A stretch of 64,000 nucleotides of DNA from Hsuehochloa calcarea (lineage: Eukaryota > Streptophyta > Magnoliopsida > Poales > Poaceae): NCBI GenBank assembly GCA_036346395.1, contig JAYEVG010000047.1:372001-436000 (forward strand), read 5' to 3'. Of this stretch, positions 24,459 to 35,285 are shown one piece after another. The notes beneath the pieces are model-generated. The model was given only the letters and a program-made list of their open reading frames with translations. It did not search any database and had not been told where the DNA came from. Both the position numbers and the translations under genes were made by a program. How positions within the stretch are numbered: position 1 is the stretch's first letter; every line of letters starts with the position of its first letter.

Positions 24459-24915
24459 GTTGGAAATCTCTCAGGATTTTTTCACTCTCTTTTTTTTTGT
24501 ATTTTCTATCTCTCTCAAGAGACAAATACACTCACGTTACTGGAGGTAAGAGAAGAACACACACATGCTTTTTGTTATTCAACTTGCCTCTGTTTACAAA
24601 CTGAATGCTAGACATTTGATAGGAAAATACACGTGCACTACTAACTCAACCAACTAACTGCATGCCGCTCCATGCACGCGATGACTCTAAATGAACTCAC
24701 ACTTATCCAACTATCGAACTCTGACCGGGTCTAATTACATGCACGTACTGCTACTCCGATCCGCTTATTGCTCCATCACCTAACCAAGTCTCACGGATTG
24801 ACTAACTGACTCAAACACACGCGCATACGCATGCATGCAACCAATGTACTACTAGTCCAACTACTCCACGCGTGCTCACATGCATAACTACTAAAACAAC
24901 AAGATTAATCTAACA
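24459..24915 (-). repeat. 5' LTR of E3
   Basis: Copy of 23005-23462, about 97% alike. Followed by TSD ATATG. Confidence 0.9.
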
Positions 24916-24928
24916 ATATGTTAGTTTG

Positions 24929-25140
24929 TACAGGATGCTCTGCTCCCCGACACTGAATCCCGCGCCTTCCCCCACCGGTGCACCGCGGCGGTAGCAGCGA
25001 GCCCTCCGCCTCCCATCCAGGCGGGGGTGGTGGCCTCAGGTGACGAGCAGAGGATGCAGCAGCTCGCAAGGGTGCTCACGTCGCTGGGGTACAACGAGAT
25101 GGCATCGGCGGCGCCGCTCCTCGCTGACTCACAGGTCCTC
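24929..25140 (+). pseudogene. GC-rich coding-like fragment, unknown
   Basis: Frame open from 24934 (after a CAG acceptor-like site) to at least 25150, with a readable piece QQLARVLTSLGYNEMASAAP. Composition is strongly GC-rich, unlike the flanks, and a possible acceptor (TTGTACAG) precedes it. I do not recognise the family. It could be a captured or degraded exon; the following 25150-25440 is also GC-rich but with stops. Confidence 0.35.
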
Positions 25141-25440
25141 ACGCGAACTCTGCTCTGCTTTCGCGTCCGAGCGACCTTGCTCCAGCGCCTCCGGATCCCA
25201 CGCCCGAGTCTCCCAGTGCGCGCCGTGCCCCCGACGCCTTGACGCCGTGCCTCCCGAGCACCGCTTTCCCGAGCCCTCTGCTCTAGGGGCGCCTTCGCCG
25301 AGCTTAGTTCTTCTTCCTCGGGCTCGCCCCATGACTCTGCGCGACGCCGCCCCCATTTGCCTCGACCGTGGCCCCGCCTCGGACTAGCTCGCGTGGGCTC
25401 CCGCTATGCATCCCCCGCCGTCTCAACGAAGTGAAAATCA

Positions 25441-26250
25441 CGAGCTTGGTGGAGTATAAGAGAATCATTTTAGCATGTTTTTATTTTGTGCCCTCACTTT
25501 GTATGTGATAGGAGTGACACGCGTAAGTAAGAATCTGAGAATCTCAAGTGCTAATATACTCTAAAGCGACAATTTTCTCGGACATCATGAGCTACTACTC
25601 GAGTAAGTAGCGACCTCACGGTAGGTCGTAGGATCGAAGAGCAACAGATCACGATATCGTGGCGCTCGGGAGGACCGACAGCAGTCGACGATCACGAAGA
25701 TTGTATATGGGAAGAGAAGGTGGAGCGGGGCCCGATGGGACGGAGAAAAAGAGTGGGAATAGGGCCCGAGAAAAGGCGGAGGCTCATTGGAGAAGGAGTA
25801 GGCCGAGGACGATGAGAGTAGGGTAGGAGAGCAGGTGGAATCTCAACAAAGAGGTGGAAGAAAACTCCGACAGAGAGGGAACCAGAGAAAAAAAGTTGAG
25901 AACAGAGCCCAAAGCAAAGGCGAATGCTCAACTAGAGAAGGTGTAGGGCGAGGACGAGAGTATTATAGGGTGAAGGGGACCTTAACAAAAGAGCTAGAAG
26001 GAAACTACGGAGGAGAGGGAGCAGGTTGAGGCGGAAGGGAAGCAGTGGAAAGCTAAGTGTTAGAAAGGACATCGACTCAACAAGAAAATCTAAGCTAACA
26101 AGAGAGGGACGAAGCTAGTAAGGCAAAGACTCATCGAAGGTGGCGCCTCCTCCTTCTCCGAGCCAAGCCGAACAGGCTTATCTTCTTCGCGCTCCGCCTC
26201 CTCTATTTTCTCTACCCTGACGTGCCGCCAGATGCCTCTCCGACGAGCCA
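25441..26250. repeat. Purine-rich region with a diverged 140-bp tandem duplication
   Basis: Two related units at about 25745-25885 and 25886-26028 share GAGAAGG, TAGGGCGAGGACGA and GAAGGAAACT-type words with many changes. The rest (25441-25744) shows no feature I can name. Confidence 0.45.
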
Positions 26251-26830
26251 TCCTAACGTGTCGCATCGTCGCCGCCCTTGAGCCATTGCTCGAGCTCGCG
26301 CTGATCAACGCCCGAGCTTGCGCTTCGCCACCCCCGGGCTTCTGGCTTTGCTCCCGCCGCCCCCAAGCTCACCCGGGCCGCCCGATCTCGTGCTACGCCG
26401 CCCCCGATCCCCTGGCTGCCAACTCTGCTCCCACCTTCCCCGAGGTCACTGGTCGCGAATCTCCTCCGTCGAGCACCCTGCTCCCGCCACTCCGTGCTGC
26501 CCCGAACCATGTCGCCTCGAATCCCGCCCCTCTGCTCAGATTTCGCGCGGCTCTCCTCCACCGAGCCTGCGACCCTTGAGGACGGTCGGCCCCAAATTTG
26601 ACACCCCTGCTCCCTTTGCTCTTCCGGGCACCGAACCACTGGATCTGGGACTACCACCCCTCTGCTCAGGAAGCGGCGGTAGCAGTGAACAGTAAACAGG
26701 AGTGGGCTAGGGTTTTTGATATAGAGCCATTCCAATGGACTAAAAAGCCAATATAACATGTACAACAGAGAACACCCTAAGCAATTTACATATCTAACAC
26801 ATGACAATGATAACTAGTTGACTATAGTGC
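26251..26830 (-). mobile_element. Retroelement 5' fragment (LTR end plus GC-rich leader)
   Basis: On the - strand an AT-rich piece (26820-26705) with GTACATGTTATATTGG and CCATTGGAAT, then a GC-rich Pro/Arg-type leader down to 26251. The same arrangement is seen on the + strand at 32590-33140 (GTGCATGTTATATTGG, CTATTGGAAT). No coding domains are recognisable. ORFs here are GC-rich chance frames. Confidence 0.45.
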
Positions 26831-26937
26831 AAGGCTTCAAAGCAGTTTGCTAAGGTGCACTGACCACTCGTGTTCCCCATTGTTCAATATGATGTAGGAT
26901 GTTGAATCAACGTATGAATACTCATAGCCAAGGTTAT

Positions 26938-27440
26938 TAAAAGTCGAGTCGAGTCGCAAGGGAGCGACTTGTCGACTAGCCGATCGACTAGGAGTTGTTG
27001 CTGCTGCTACTACTACCACAGAGAAAAACAGAGCATGAGTGAGCAGAGGCAGAGCGTAGCGCAAAAACAGAGCAAGCAAGGACCAAAGAAAGGAGAGGAG
27101 GAGAGGACAGTGACTGGCGGCGGCGGGAAGCTAGGGCTCCGCTCGGCGCTCACCCTCGCAGCACGGGCAGCGGCGGTGGCGGCATTGTGGACGGGAGACA
27201 GGGGAGGCCCGAGGAGGAGGATGGTCGATGGTGACTGGTGGTAGCGGGAGGCTAGGCTCCGCCCGACGCTCGCCCTTGCAGCACAGCAGGCGGCGGCGTC
27301 GTGGACGGGGGGATAGGGGAGACAAAGGAGGGCCGAGTTAGCAGGATGGAGACGGCTGGCCACCGGCGGCGACAGGCTAGGGCTCCCCTCGCCCCCGAAG
27401 CAATGGCGGCGGTGTCATGGGGAGCGGGGGAGACCGGACT
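26938..27440. repeat. GC-rich tandem repeat, about 122-bp period
   Basis: Three related units start near 27109, 27231 and 27355. Each carries GGCTAGG(G)CTCC, a CTCGCCC-type run and a GTGGACGGGG-type run. The block starts with GTCGAGTCGAGTCG and CGACTAG words (26945-26990) that look like the end of an unnamed repeat. Confidence 0.55.
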
Positions 27441-27592
27441 CGTTCGGTACGGCGGGTTCCTTGAACAAGGAATGAAAAGTACATTAAGATTAGTAACAGC
27501 AGAGAACCCAACTCTTTTACACAGATACAGGATACAGAGCACTTGTAAACATACACATAACACGATACCACAACTAGAGCAAGCCAGAAGCT

Positions 27593-27622
27593 TACACTAC
27601 TACTACTACTACTACTACTATA
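27593..27622. repeat. (TAC)n microsatellite
   Basis: About nine ACT/TAC units just downstream of the 3' end of the - strand gene at 27681-27992. Confidence 0.8.
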
Positions 27623-27680
27623 CTAGAGTAGCACAACCTTAGACCCTGAACCACGAAGTCAGGCAGGCACCCCCACCTTA

Positions 27681-27992
27681 TCACGGCTTCGCAGCACCGT
27701 GAATGCCGACCGCGCCACCGCCGGGCGTCAACGGCGAGCCACCAATGCGAGGGACAGGGAAGGAGCTAGAGCCCGGCATCCCACCGAAGCCGACCTGTGG
27801 GGTGACGCCATTCGGGCCTGGAAAGACCCAGTTGATCGTCGGGCCAGGGTAGAAGCCACCGTACCCGAAGACGTTCTGGGGCCTGTAGGGCTTGGGCTCG
27901 GCGGGGATGTCCCTTGCGCCATGGCACGCGAGGGAGGTGGCAAGCAAGAGGCCAAGAACAAGGCTCACACTAACACTGCTGCCTCTCTCCAT
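27681..27992 (-). CDS. Small secreted Gly/Pro-rich cell-wall-type protein
   Basis: Single-exon gene, 103 residues. Residues 1-26 form a clear signal peptide (VSLVLGLLLATSLACHGA). The mature part is short and rich in Gly, Pro and Phe: PKPYRPQNVFGYGGFYPGP, PGPNGVTPQVGFGGMPG and SPLTPGGGAVG. There are no cysteines in the mature part, no membrane segment and no enzyme motif. This fits the small 'putative cell wall protein' group of plants; the exact role is unknown. The start is supported by a TATA box 72 bp upstream and by the signal peptide beginning exactly at this Met. Stop TGA at 27681-27683. A + strand frame over the same bases is a GC-rich shadow. Confidence 0.85.
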   Translation of the reverse strand: MERGSSVSVSLVLGLLLATSLACHGARDIPAEPKPYRPQNVFGYGGFYPGPTINWVFPGPNGVTPQVGFGGMPGSSSFPVPRIGGSPLTPGGGAVGIHGAAKP

Positions 27993-28063
27993 TGCTGCTG
28001 TTTCTGCTTACAGACTCGGATTGGCTTGACAAGAACCTAGGTGGTGAGTGCTCAGCCCCTTCA

Positions 28064-28070
28064 TTTATAA
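28064..28070 (-). promoter_or_regulatory. TATA box of the small cell-wall gene
   Basis: TTATAAA on the - strand, 72 bp upstream of the ATG at 27992. Confidence 0.55.
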
Positions 28071-28825
28071 GCAGCAGTGCACAGTGCATGGCTGGAGCTG
28101 GAGTCATTTATCGATGAGCACCAACTGACCAGTAGCAAGGGCATGTTTGGCTGGATGTGTGACCTAATCTGCATTTCTTTGCAGCAACACCAGTCTTGTG
28201 TTTCTTTGCAGCAGCACCCACCTGTCAGTGACCGTAATCACACCAGCAACAAAGGCATTGACTACAGGCAAACCACAGTACAATAAATCTATGATTTGAC
28301 CATATAGCTCCAGACATCGCTTAGTTACCCTAGTAAGTGCACTTCTGGCTTAAATGAAGACCATAAAGCCACAAGGACTTGACCTACTTAAAATGACTTA
28401 TGCAGGGATTAGTACTACGATTTGATGCTGGGTGTATAGTGCCCTGTGTGCAAATATCGAGGACTGTAAGGACGGGAGGAAATGAGGTTTCAGAGTTGCA
28501 GTAAAAGAGCATTCATATCAGGGCAGTGACAGCTCTAATTTACTTCTCCACATCTACCCAACTACCCACATTTAAACAACCATGATTCATGTCATGTCTG
28601 CAGCAAATCAGGGAGAGTAAAATCAGAATTCAAGGCATCCTCAGCTTTGCGGCAGACCAAGCCAATACGAAATCGACAACCATTTTGCCCATCAAACAGA
28701 GAAGAAGAAGAGGGCAAAAGTTGACTGTTTTTTTTTTCTTTCTCTTAAACAGTAAGTTTTCCATCTGAGTTATGATAAAAGTTTGAGTTGAGAACAAGTA
28801 GGAAAAATTGAAGTCATGCATATTT
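28071..28825. other. Promoter-side intergenic DNA
   Basis: Contains a short direct repeat TTTCTTTGCAGCA (near 28176 and 28201) and a T-run near 28728. No gene supported. Confidence 0.5.
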
Positions 28826-28830
28826 TTGTA

Positions 28831-28982
28831 CGAAGGAAGATGGATTTGGGTGGAATTGGATGTATTGCATTGAGCCTCTTGGGCGGTATATATAGATGTA
28901 CAAGATTTGGGGGGCAAGATGGTACAAGGGATTGTAATCCCAATTGGACTCTATCCTACCAAATATGTATTGTACTCTAACA
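28831..28982 (-). repeat. 3' LTR of E4
   Basis: Starts CGAAGGAAG (the other copy has TGAAGGAAG) and ends CTCTAACA. Contains TATATATAG. Confidence 0.87.
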
Positions 28983-30389
28983 TCCCCCCGCAGTCACAAC
29001 GGGAGTGTCGCAGACGGTGAGACTGGAGAAGAAGCCGAAGAGCTAACATCCCCCCACAGTCATAACCGTCGATGCGGCGCGCATGCTGTGACTGGAGCAG
29101 GAACCGACAAGTAGCTCAAGCAAGGCGGTAGCCCTTTGTGCCGATGTCGAGGTAGCCGAGCGCGAGGGCGGAGTAGTCGTGGTCGAGGATGCCGTGCTGG
29201 AGATGGCCGTGGTCGACGTAGTCGTGGTCGGGTTACCGATGTCGAGGCGGTCGCTCATGAAGCCGCGGGCGCAAAAGAGGCGCCATGGTGATAGCGAGAC
29301 GCGTCGGCGATCGTCGTGGAAGAGGCGATGCCGAGGTCGACTTGATCGAGTGGCCGTCGAGGATGTAAGCGAAAACGGCGATGCAATCGAGCGCGACGAG
29401 GACGGAACGGAGGGTCGATCGAAGTCGATGCGATCAAGCCGCTAGAGCGAGTGTGTGCGAGGTTTGCGGACCGCAACGCGTCGGGACAAGCACGCACCGG
29501 TGTTGCCAGTACCGGACGTACAAGGGAGAGGGCCCCAACCAGGTGTGGTTGAGCTGGACGAAGAAGAAGCAGTGCGGGAGCGGACGCTTCTACGGCGGAG
29601 CGATCGGCGGGGCGGCCTTCTGGCGCGCGCGCGGCGATCGATGCAAAATCGGCCCGGTGCGGTGGCGCTTCGATGTCGGTGATGAAGGCCCGATCGGTAT
29701 AGCGAAGACCATGTGCGAGCGGATGGCGCACAAGAGGTTGCGCAAGCTGATCGTCGATGCGAGGGACGGCGATGTAGATGCAACGGCGAGGGGACACACG
29801 GGCGGTAGTGCTGCGGCCCGAGGAGGCGACACAGCAGCAGCCCTGTTGCTCGGAGAAGATATGCGTAGTAGTACTCGACGACGGACGTCCACGGGGCCGG
29901 GTGGATCGCGCTGTCAACCGATCGAGGCCGAGCACGCAGCGGCGGGGCGGCGATGGAAGAAGTCGGCGGGCGTCCGATCTGCGTGGCGATGACGAACCGG
30001 CGATGAAGATGTGCGGACGGGATGGCCGAGGCGCGGCGGAAGCGCCCCTCGGCATCGCGGGCTCGGCCGCGCCGCGATCGAAGAGGTAGAGACCGGTGTA
30101 GTCGGCGCCGATGTCGGAGTAGATACGTGCGAGGTCGACGGGCGGTGGGCGACTCAACCCGATCGTGATCGGAGTCGGGCGGCGGCTGAGGAGGACGCGA
30201 CGGCCGCGCGAATCGCGACGAGGAGGCTCGATCTGCTGCTTGATGACGACGACGATGGCGGCCGGATCAATAGGATCCGCCGTCTAAACGGTGGCGCTGC
30301 CCCCGGCGGAGATAGATCTCCCCGGGGGCGCGCGGTGCGGAAGCGAGCGGCGGCTAGGGTTAGGATCTAAACCTAGGCGTCTGATACCA

Positions 30390-30541
30390 TGAAGGAAGAT
30401 GGATTTGGGTGGAATTGGATGTATTGCATTGAGCCTCTTGGGCGGTATATATAGAGGTACAAGACTTGGGGGGCAAGATGGTACAAGGGATTGTAATCCC
30501 AATTGGACTCTATCCTACCAAATATGTATTATACTCTAACA
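30390..30541 (-). repeat. 5' LTR of E4
   Basis: Copy of 28831-28982 directly after the primer-binding site complement CTGATACCA. Confidence 0.87.
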
Positions 30542-30542
30542 T

Positions 30543-32051
30543 TGTAATGGACTTTAGCTCATAACAAGGTAAACACCGTTAGGATGAAGGCCAAACGACG
30601 TTGGTTTGGTGGGATGGACGATTAGACTATCGATTGAGATGATAGAATCTTGGAAGGGGGACTAGATTAATTCATCTTTCTTGTTTGATTGATAATGGAT
30701 ACATGCTACTCTTTTTATATGGATGACCGGACTTGACCCCTAAAAATAATACCTAAGTAAACCTATCTCTAACAATCCAATCCAATAATAACTTACCTAA
30801 TGAATAGATAATATAAAACGCAAAATAGATAGTTTCCTAAATAATAAATCTTTCCTAATAATTATGGGTAGTGTTCACACGTCAACAGTAACCCGTCCTA
30901 TGACAACTACTCCCCTCCTTTCACGACAGCTCGTTCTCGAGCTGTGGTGGCAGCCATGGCTAAAGCCCTAGGAGACCCTATATTGACGAGATGTTGCAAT
31001 GGCTACATGAGTCATTGGAGATCGTTGCCTCCATGCGTGGTTGCAACAAACTTATCGGTCGCTGCGGCAGGCATGACAGCAACCCTGGCGGTGCCACGGT
31101 GGCCACAACGGACTTCAGCAAGGCCGTGGTGGGCTGGCAACAGAATGTGAAGACATGAAAGTCGCGGCGGTGCCGCAGAACCAGACGGCAAAGATCGCTA
31201 CCATCTGCGATCATCTTCTCTACGTCGGCCGGAGGTAGCGTCGCCATCGCCTCCTGATGTGACGTTGTAGCTGCTGGAAATAGCGTAGCCACCACCTCTA
31301 GGTGCGCCGCCGCAGTTGCTGGAGGTAGCTCCGCCGCCGTCGTGGAAGGCATCACCACCCCTGCAGAAGGCATTGCCACCACCGTGGGAGGCTTCGCTGT
31401 CGTCGCCACGATCATCTTCTCCAAAGTGGCATACATGTCGAGGAAGATGGTCGCTATCTTCTTAACATTATCATTTGAAACTCATGGCTATATTGTTGGT
31501 GTTAGCCTTATCATAGCCAATGACTCGTGACACAGTGGTCTAATGCCGCCATAACTATGGTAGTAGAAGTCATGGGAAGGGATCGACTGCTCTAATACCA
31601 AATGTAACGAACCTTGGTTCATAACAGGGTAAACACCACTAGGAAAAAGGTCGGGCAGCGTTGGCTTGGTGGGATAAATGATTAGCTTATAGATTGGGAT
31701 GATAGAACCTTGGAAGGTGAACTAGATTAATTCATCTTCTTGCTTGATTAATAATGGATACATATTACCTCTTTTTTTTTAATAAGGATGACCCGACTTG
31801 ACCCCTAAAAAATAATCCCCTAAGGAAACCTATCTCTAACAATTCAATCCAATAATAACTTGCCTAACTAATAGATAATATAAAACACCTAATAGATAGA
31901 TTCATAAATAATAAATCTTCCCTAATTCTTGACCCCTAAGAAATAATCCTTAAGGAAACCTATCTCTAACAATTCAATCCAATAATAACTTGCCTAACTA
32001 ATAGATAATATAAAAACACCTAATAGATAGATTCCTAAATAACAAATCTCC
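30543..32051 (-). mobile_element. E5: short non-autonomous LTR element
   Basis: Left LTR about 30543-30905 and right LTR 31603 to about 32051 share most of their length. On the - strand a primer-binding site TGGTATTAGAGC (31589-31600) lies 2 bp from the right LTR, and a purine tract AAAGGAGGGGAGTAG precedes the left one (30906-30921). The 0.7-kb interior has only an Ala/Pro-rich - strand frame (30978-31436) after a broken N-terminal start. The right LTR has an internal tandem duplication and its outer end is unclear. Confidence 0.72.
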
Positions 32052-32054
32052 CAT
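31797..32054. repeat. Tandem duplication of about 130 bp inside the E5 right LTR
   Basis: Two copies starting TTGACCCCTAA (about 31797 and 31927), each running through CCTATCTCTAACAATTCAATCC and CTAATAGATAATATAAAA-type words. The left LTR has a single copy. Confidence 0.8.
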
Positions 32055-32288
32055 CCCATTCCATTTTTGCATATCTTTACCTTACCTTTTGGTTATTTAT
32101 CTTCTCCAATTAGGCAATTACTAGTGCAAAATCAGGTCAGGGCCTACCGATGACAATTTGCAACAGCCCAAGGTCCACTCAGTCTTTCGTCTCCTATTTG
32201 CACCTCCGTATACCAAAGACTCTATGTTTAGCCCTGTTTAGGTTTAATGCTACCATTTTTTTTACACCTTCCAATACCGTGGTGGGAC

Positions 32289-32563
32289 CAGGGTTTCAAA
32301 ACCGGTTCAGGGAAAAATATCCTGTCAATAGGCTGCTATCGTTCCTGGCCGATAACTGGGCAATTTGCTAAACTCGGATTCAAATACAAATTTGAATTGA
32401 CAATAGTTCCCAGGCAGTTACAAACCGTTCTCAGCCAGTTACCGCCAGGAACGGAATTCAAATCTGAAGTCATATTCAAATTTAAATTCCACTGGAAATG
32501 GGTGCATTTCTAAATCCCCGTTCCAACTAGAATTATCAGGAACCGGCAAGATTTGAAACCCTG
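32289..32563. mobile_element. MITE-like unit with CAGGGTTTCAAA ends
   Basis: Left end CAGGGTTTCAAAACCGG and right end CCGGCAAGATTTGAAACCCTG-type complement form imperfect inverted repeats around 275 bp rich in AAATTTGAAT words. The CAGGG end suggests the hAT group, but no 8-bp TSD is visible. Confidence 0.4.
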
Positions 32564-32589
32564 CCAACAAACCTCCAGTGTTTATATCG

Positions 32590-33140
32590 GACCATACGCT
32601 GAATGTTATGCAAAGGGGTTTATTTTCTAGGTTATATTTGTTACATATGTATATAACTTATGATGTTCTTTGCATATTACCTGCACTGTGCATGTTATAT
32701 TGGTATTTGGTCTATTGGAATAGACAAGGGTTATCATTCCAACATAGTATGAGAGCTAGGATTAGGGTTACCTATGGGGTCGTCGCCGCCGCCGACCCCG
32801 TGTCGTGCTCCTCCGCCCTGCTCTACCTTGCACGCGCGCCCGAAACAGAGCACTACTCTGTTTCTCTTCCCGCGCTGGCCGAAGCCCTCCCGCGATCCCG
32901 CGTGCTGCCAGAGCCTCCCTGCCGCCGGATCTCGCAACTCCTGCAGCCGGATCCACCCCCTGCCGCTGGATCCACGAGCGCCCGAGCTCGACGACCCGAC
33001 ACCGCTTGGAGCTCCGCGCCGCACCTGCTCTGGCGTCGCCCCCAACACCCAGTTGTTGCCGCCACGCCTGGACGGCACCCCTCCACTCCAGTTTCGACTG
33101 CCCGAGCTCCCCAGCTCGACCGCTCGAGCACGAGTAAAAT
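32590..33140 (+). mobile_element. Retroelement 5' fragment (LTR end, PBS-like site, GC-rich leader)
   Basis: AT-rich piece ending TTCCAACA at about 32743, then a primer-binding-site-like AGTATGAGAGCTAGG and a GC-rich leader to 33140. It mirrors the - strand fragment at 26251-26830. The long frames in this stretch cross the LTR end and are not genes. Confidence 0.5.
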
Positions 33141-33369
33141 TAAGTTCACAATGTTTTAATTAACGTCTACATTCTCTATTTAGTTACTCTCAAATTTTCA
33201 TAGAATTTTCAAATGTACCTACCATTTTCATTGTTTGCGAATTATTTAGCGTGCACGAATGAAAACAAAAAATTAAGTTCAGATGCATACCCTATTTAGC
33301 TACTTTGCAATTGTTACAGATTTTTAATAGGTATCTTTCCACTTTTCTTATTTAAAAAGTGTCTCTAAC
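33141..33369 (+). repeat. AT-rich degenerate tandem array, left part
   Basis: About one and a half units of a roughly 150-bp repeat with the words AAAATTAAGTT, TACCCTATTTAGCTACT and AGTGTCTCTAAC. It continues at 35286 after the solo LTR. Confidence 0.6.
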
Positions 33370-35280
33370 TGTGGATATCGTGAGGATATGTGCACGATCT
33401 TAGAATGATGAGTCAATTGGCAATGACTTTGTTGGTTTGCAAAATCTCGCGTTTTCGGTTTTGCTTCAATTTGTCGAGACCACAGGCGGTCGGCCGGTGG
33501 CTCAGTGGTCGGACCGCCGTGGGAGAATCGGACCGGCCGTGGTGGCCGGTCCGACCGATATGTTTAAAAGTGGTTTTGGGAGCTGATCCAAAAATAGGAT
33601 GTGTAGGCAGGTGAGGGGAGTCTCCTGGATGTGGTCACATCATTTTTGGAGCTCCCAGTCAAAAGTTCTATTGAGTTGAAAATTCCAGAAGGTTTCGGAT
33701 TTTCAAGTTGAAATTTTGGCTAAGTCCTTTCGGGCGGTCCGACCGCCGTTATGGAATCGGTCCGACCGGCTTGAAATCGGTCGGACCGGCTGTGTGGGGC
33801 GGTCAGACCGCCGATCACTTGAAGGTGAGCCTTCTTGGCATTGATGTGTTTTGATTGTGGTTATTGTATGCATGTCAATGCTTTATTGTTGCATATTGCA
33901 TTGTGGAACTAACGTGGGTCAAGTTGTGAAGAACTTGTTCCCGGAGACGATTTGTTTGTCTATTGCTGTGCAGGTGGCTTGTAGGTCAATGACGTCAACG
34001 GTGAGGTGGATCGGGACTACGCTTGGAGAGCTGAGGTCCAGAACGATCAAGGATGCCGGGTGAGGTCGTGTGACTCAAGCATGGTGCAGAATGGACAAGA
34101 TGGATCGAACGGGTAGTTCGGTGCAGCTGGTTGGATCAGGCGGTGTGGAAGTCGGTGCAAATCTCTAGGAGTTTCCGATGGGATTCGGACGGGAGAGTCT
34201 TGCCGACAGGATGAGAGCCGCTGATCAACCTACACGTGGTGAAGCAGGCGAATGCTTCAACAGTTATGTGTGAGTGGGTCACGTGTGTGTGTGGGTCCCA
34301 AAAGTGAAACCCTAGGCTTCTCCTATAAATAGAAAGGGGGGAGATGTAAAACCCTCAAGCACTCATTTGGAGCCCTCCACCTTTTTCTAGGGTTTGGAGA
34401 GGAGAGGAGAGGAGAAGCTAGGGTTTGGAGAGATTGTGTGTGCTCCTTGTGTGAGCTCTTGTCCTCCTTGAGGGAGTGGCTTTGTAAGCATCTTGTGGGA
34501 TCAATCAATCTTGTGATGCTTGTTTGAGAGATCATTTGTCTCCTTTGTGTTCAACTCTCTTTTGATGAATTTGGTGCTTCCTTGATTCAAGGGTTTATGC
34601 TTGGTCTCTTGATCTATTTTGTCTTGCTTTGATGTGTGGGAATACACCTAGAATCATCTAGATCACCAACCCCCACAAGCAAGTCTTGAATCAAAGATTT
34701 TCGTATTTCTAGGGTTTGTGCACTTCTTTGGTAAAACCTTAAGAGATCGATTCTACGAAGTGGATCTGAAGGATCGTCGCTAGAAATAGATCTCTAATAT
34801 CCTTAGGAGGTGTGCTCCAAATTTGGTCAAGTTTCATTGGTCGAATCAAAAGTTGGACCAAATTTCGTTTTGGATTTGGGTTGTGTATTTTGGTACTGGA
34901 CTAAATCGGTCTGATCGGTTTAGTAACGGCGGTCCGACCGCCCGCCTTTCAGACCGTCCGGTAGTGGCAGGTCGAACCGATTTCCAACGGTCCGACCGCC
35001 AGTTAGTAGCCGGTCCGACTGCTCGTCAACCGTCGGTCCGACCGCCAGTCTCCAACCGGTCCGACCGCCAGTACTCAGACCAATCCTCTGAGATCATTTC
35101 TCCACATTTGTGTCGTGTGGTTAACGGGGTTATCGAATTTAGCACAAAGCTTCCTTTGTGCGCTTACTGATCTTTTTAGCTTTCATAGCTAAAGGAGTAA
35201 AGTTCGTGTTGAATTTGATTAAGGTGAGAAATTTGAGAAAGCGCCTATTCACCCCCCTAGTCGCCTTTACCGGTCCTACA
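33370..35280 (+). mobile_element. E6: solo LTR of the E10 Sirevirus family
   Basis: 1,911 bp starting TGTGGATATCGTGAGG and ending GGTCCTACA, matching the LTRs of E10. TSD CTAAC at 33365-33369 and 35281-35285. A TATAAATA box is at 34324-34331. GGTCCGACCG-type palindromes cluster at about 33480-33560, 33735-33815 and 34900-35080. No internal region, so it arose by LTR-LTR recombination. Confidence 0.92.
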
Positions 35281-35285
35281 CTAAC

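Larger units (their letters stand above)
23005..24915 (-). mobile_element. E3: gag-only LTR retrotransposon (TR-GAG type)
   Basis: LTRs 23005-23462 (458 bp) and 24459-24915 (457 bp) differ at about fifteen positions. TSD ATATG at 23000-23004 and 24916-24920. On the - strand the primer-binding site (complement of 24444-24455, one mismatch to the Met-tRNA type) follows the 5' LTR, and a purine tract with GGGGG precedes the 3' LTR at about 23463-23475. The 996-bp interior codes only for a Gag. No protease, integrase or RT is present, so it must rely on another element for movement. Confidence 0.9.
28831..30541 (-). mobile_element. E4: small non-autonomous LTR element (TRIM/LARD type)
   Basis: 152-bp direct repeats at 28831-28982 and 30390-30541 (about five differences) with TSD TTGTA at 28826-28830 and 30542-30546. 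On the - strand a primer-binding site TGGTATCAGA (30379-30389) follows the 5' LTR and a G-run purine tract precedes the 3' LTR (28983-28990), with a second similar tract after CTAACATCCCCCC at about 29043. The 1.4-kb interior is GC-rich and has no Gag or Pol domain. Long frames there, including a 300-residue one on the - strand, are Arg/Ser/Pro-rich and look like compositional artefacts. Confidence 0.87.

Noticed and set aside
29381..29992. 203-residue + strand ORF inside E4 with several cysteines
   Set aside because: Overlaps the frame above on the opposite strand and runs against the element's orientation; looks like a composition effect.
29255..30157. 300-residue - strand ORF inside E4
   Set aside because: Arg/Ser/Pro-rich with equally long frames on the other strand in GC-rich DNA; no domain; lies in a non-autonomous LTR element.
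32281..32571. 8-bp TSD around the CAGGG-ended MITE-like unit
   Set aside because: GGTGGGAC on the left and CCAACAAA on the right do not match.
32578..33163. Three overlapping + strand ORFs of 110-193 residues
   Set aside because: They cross an LTR end and a PBS-like site into a GC-rich leader; no domain.
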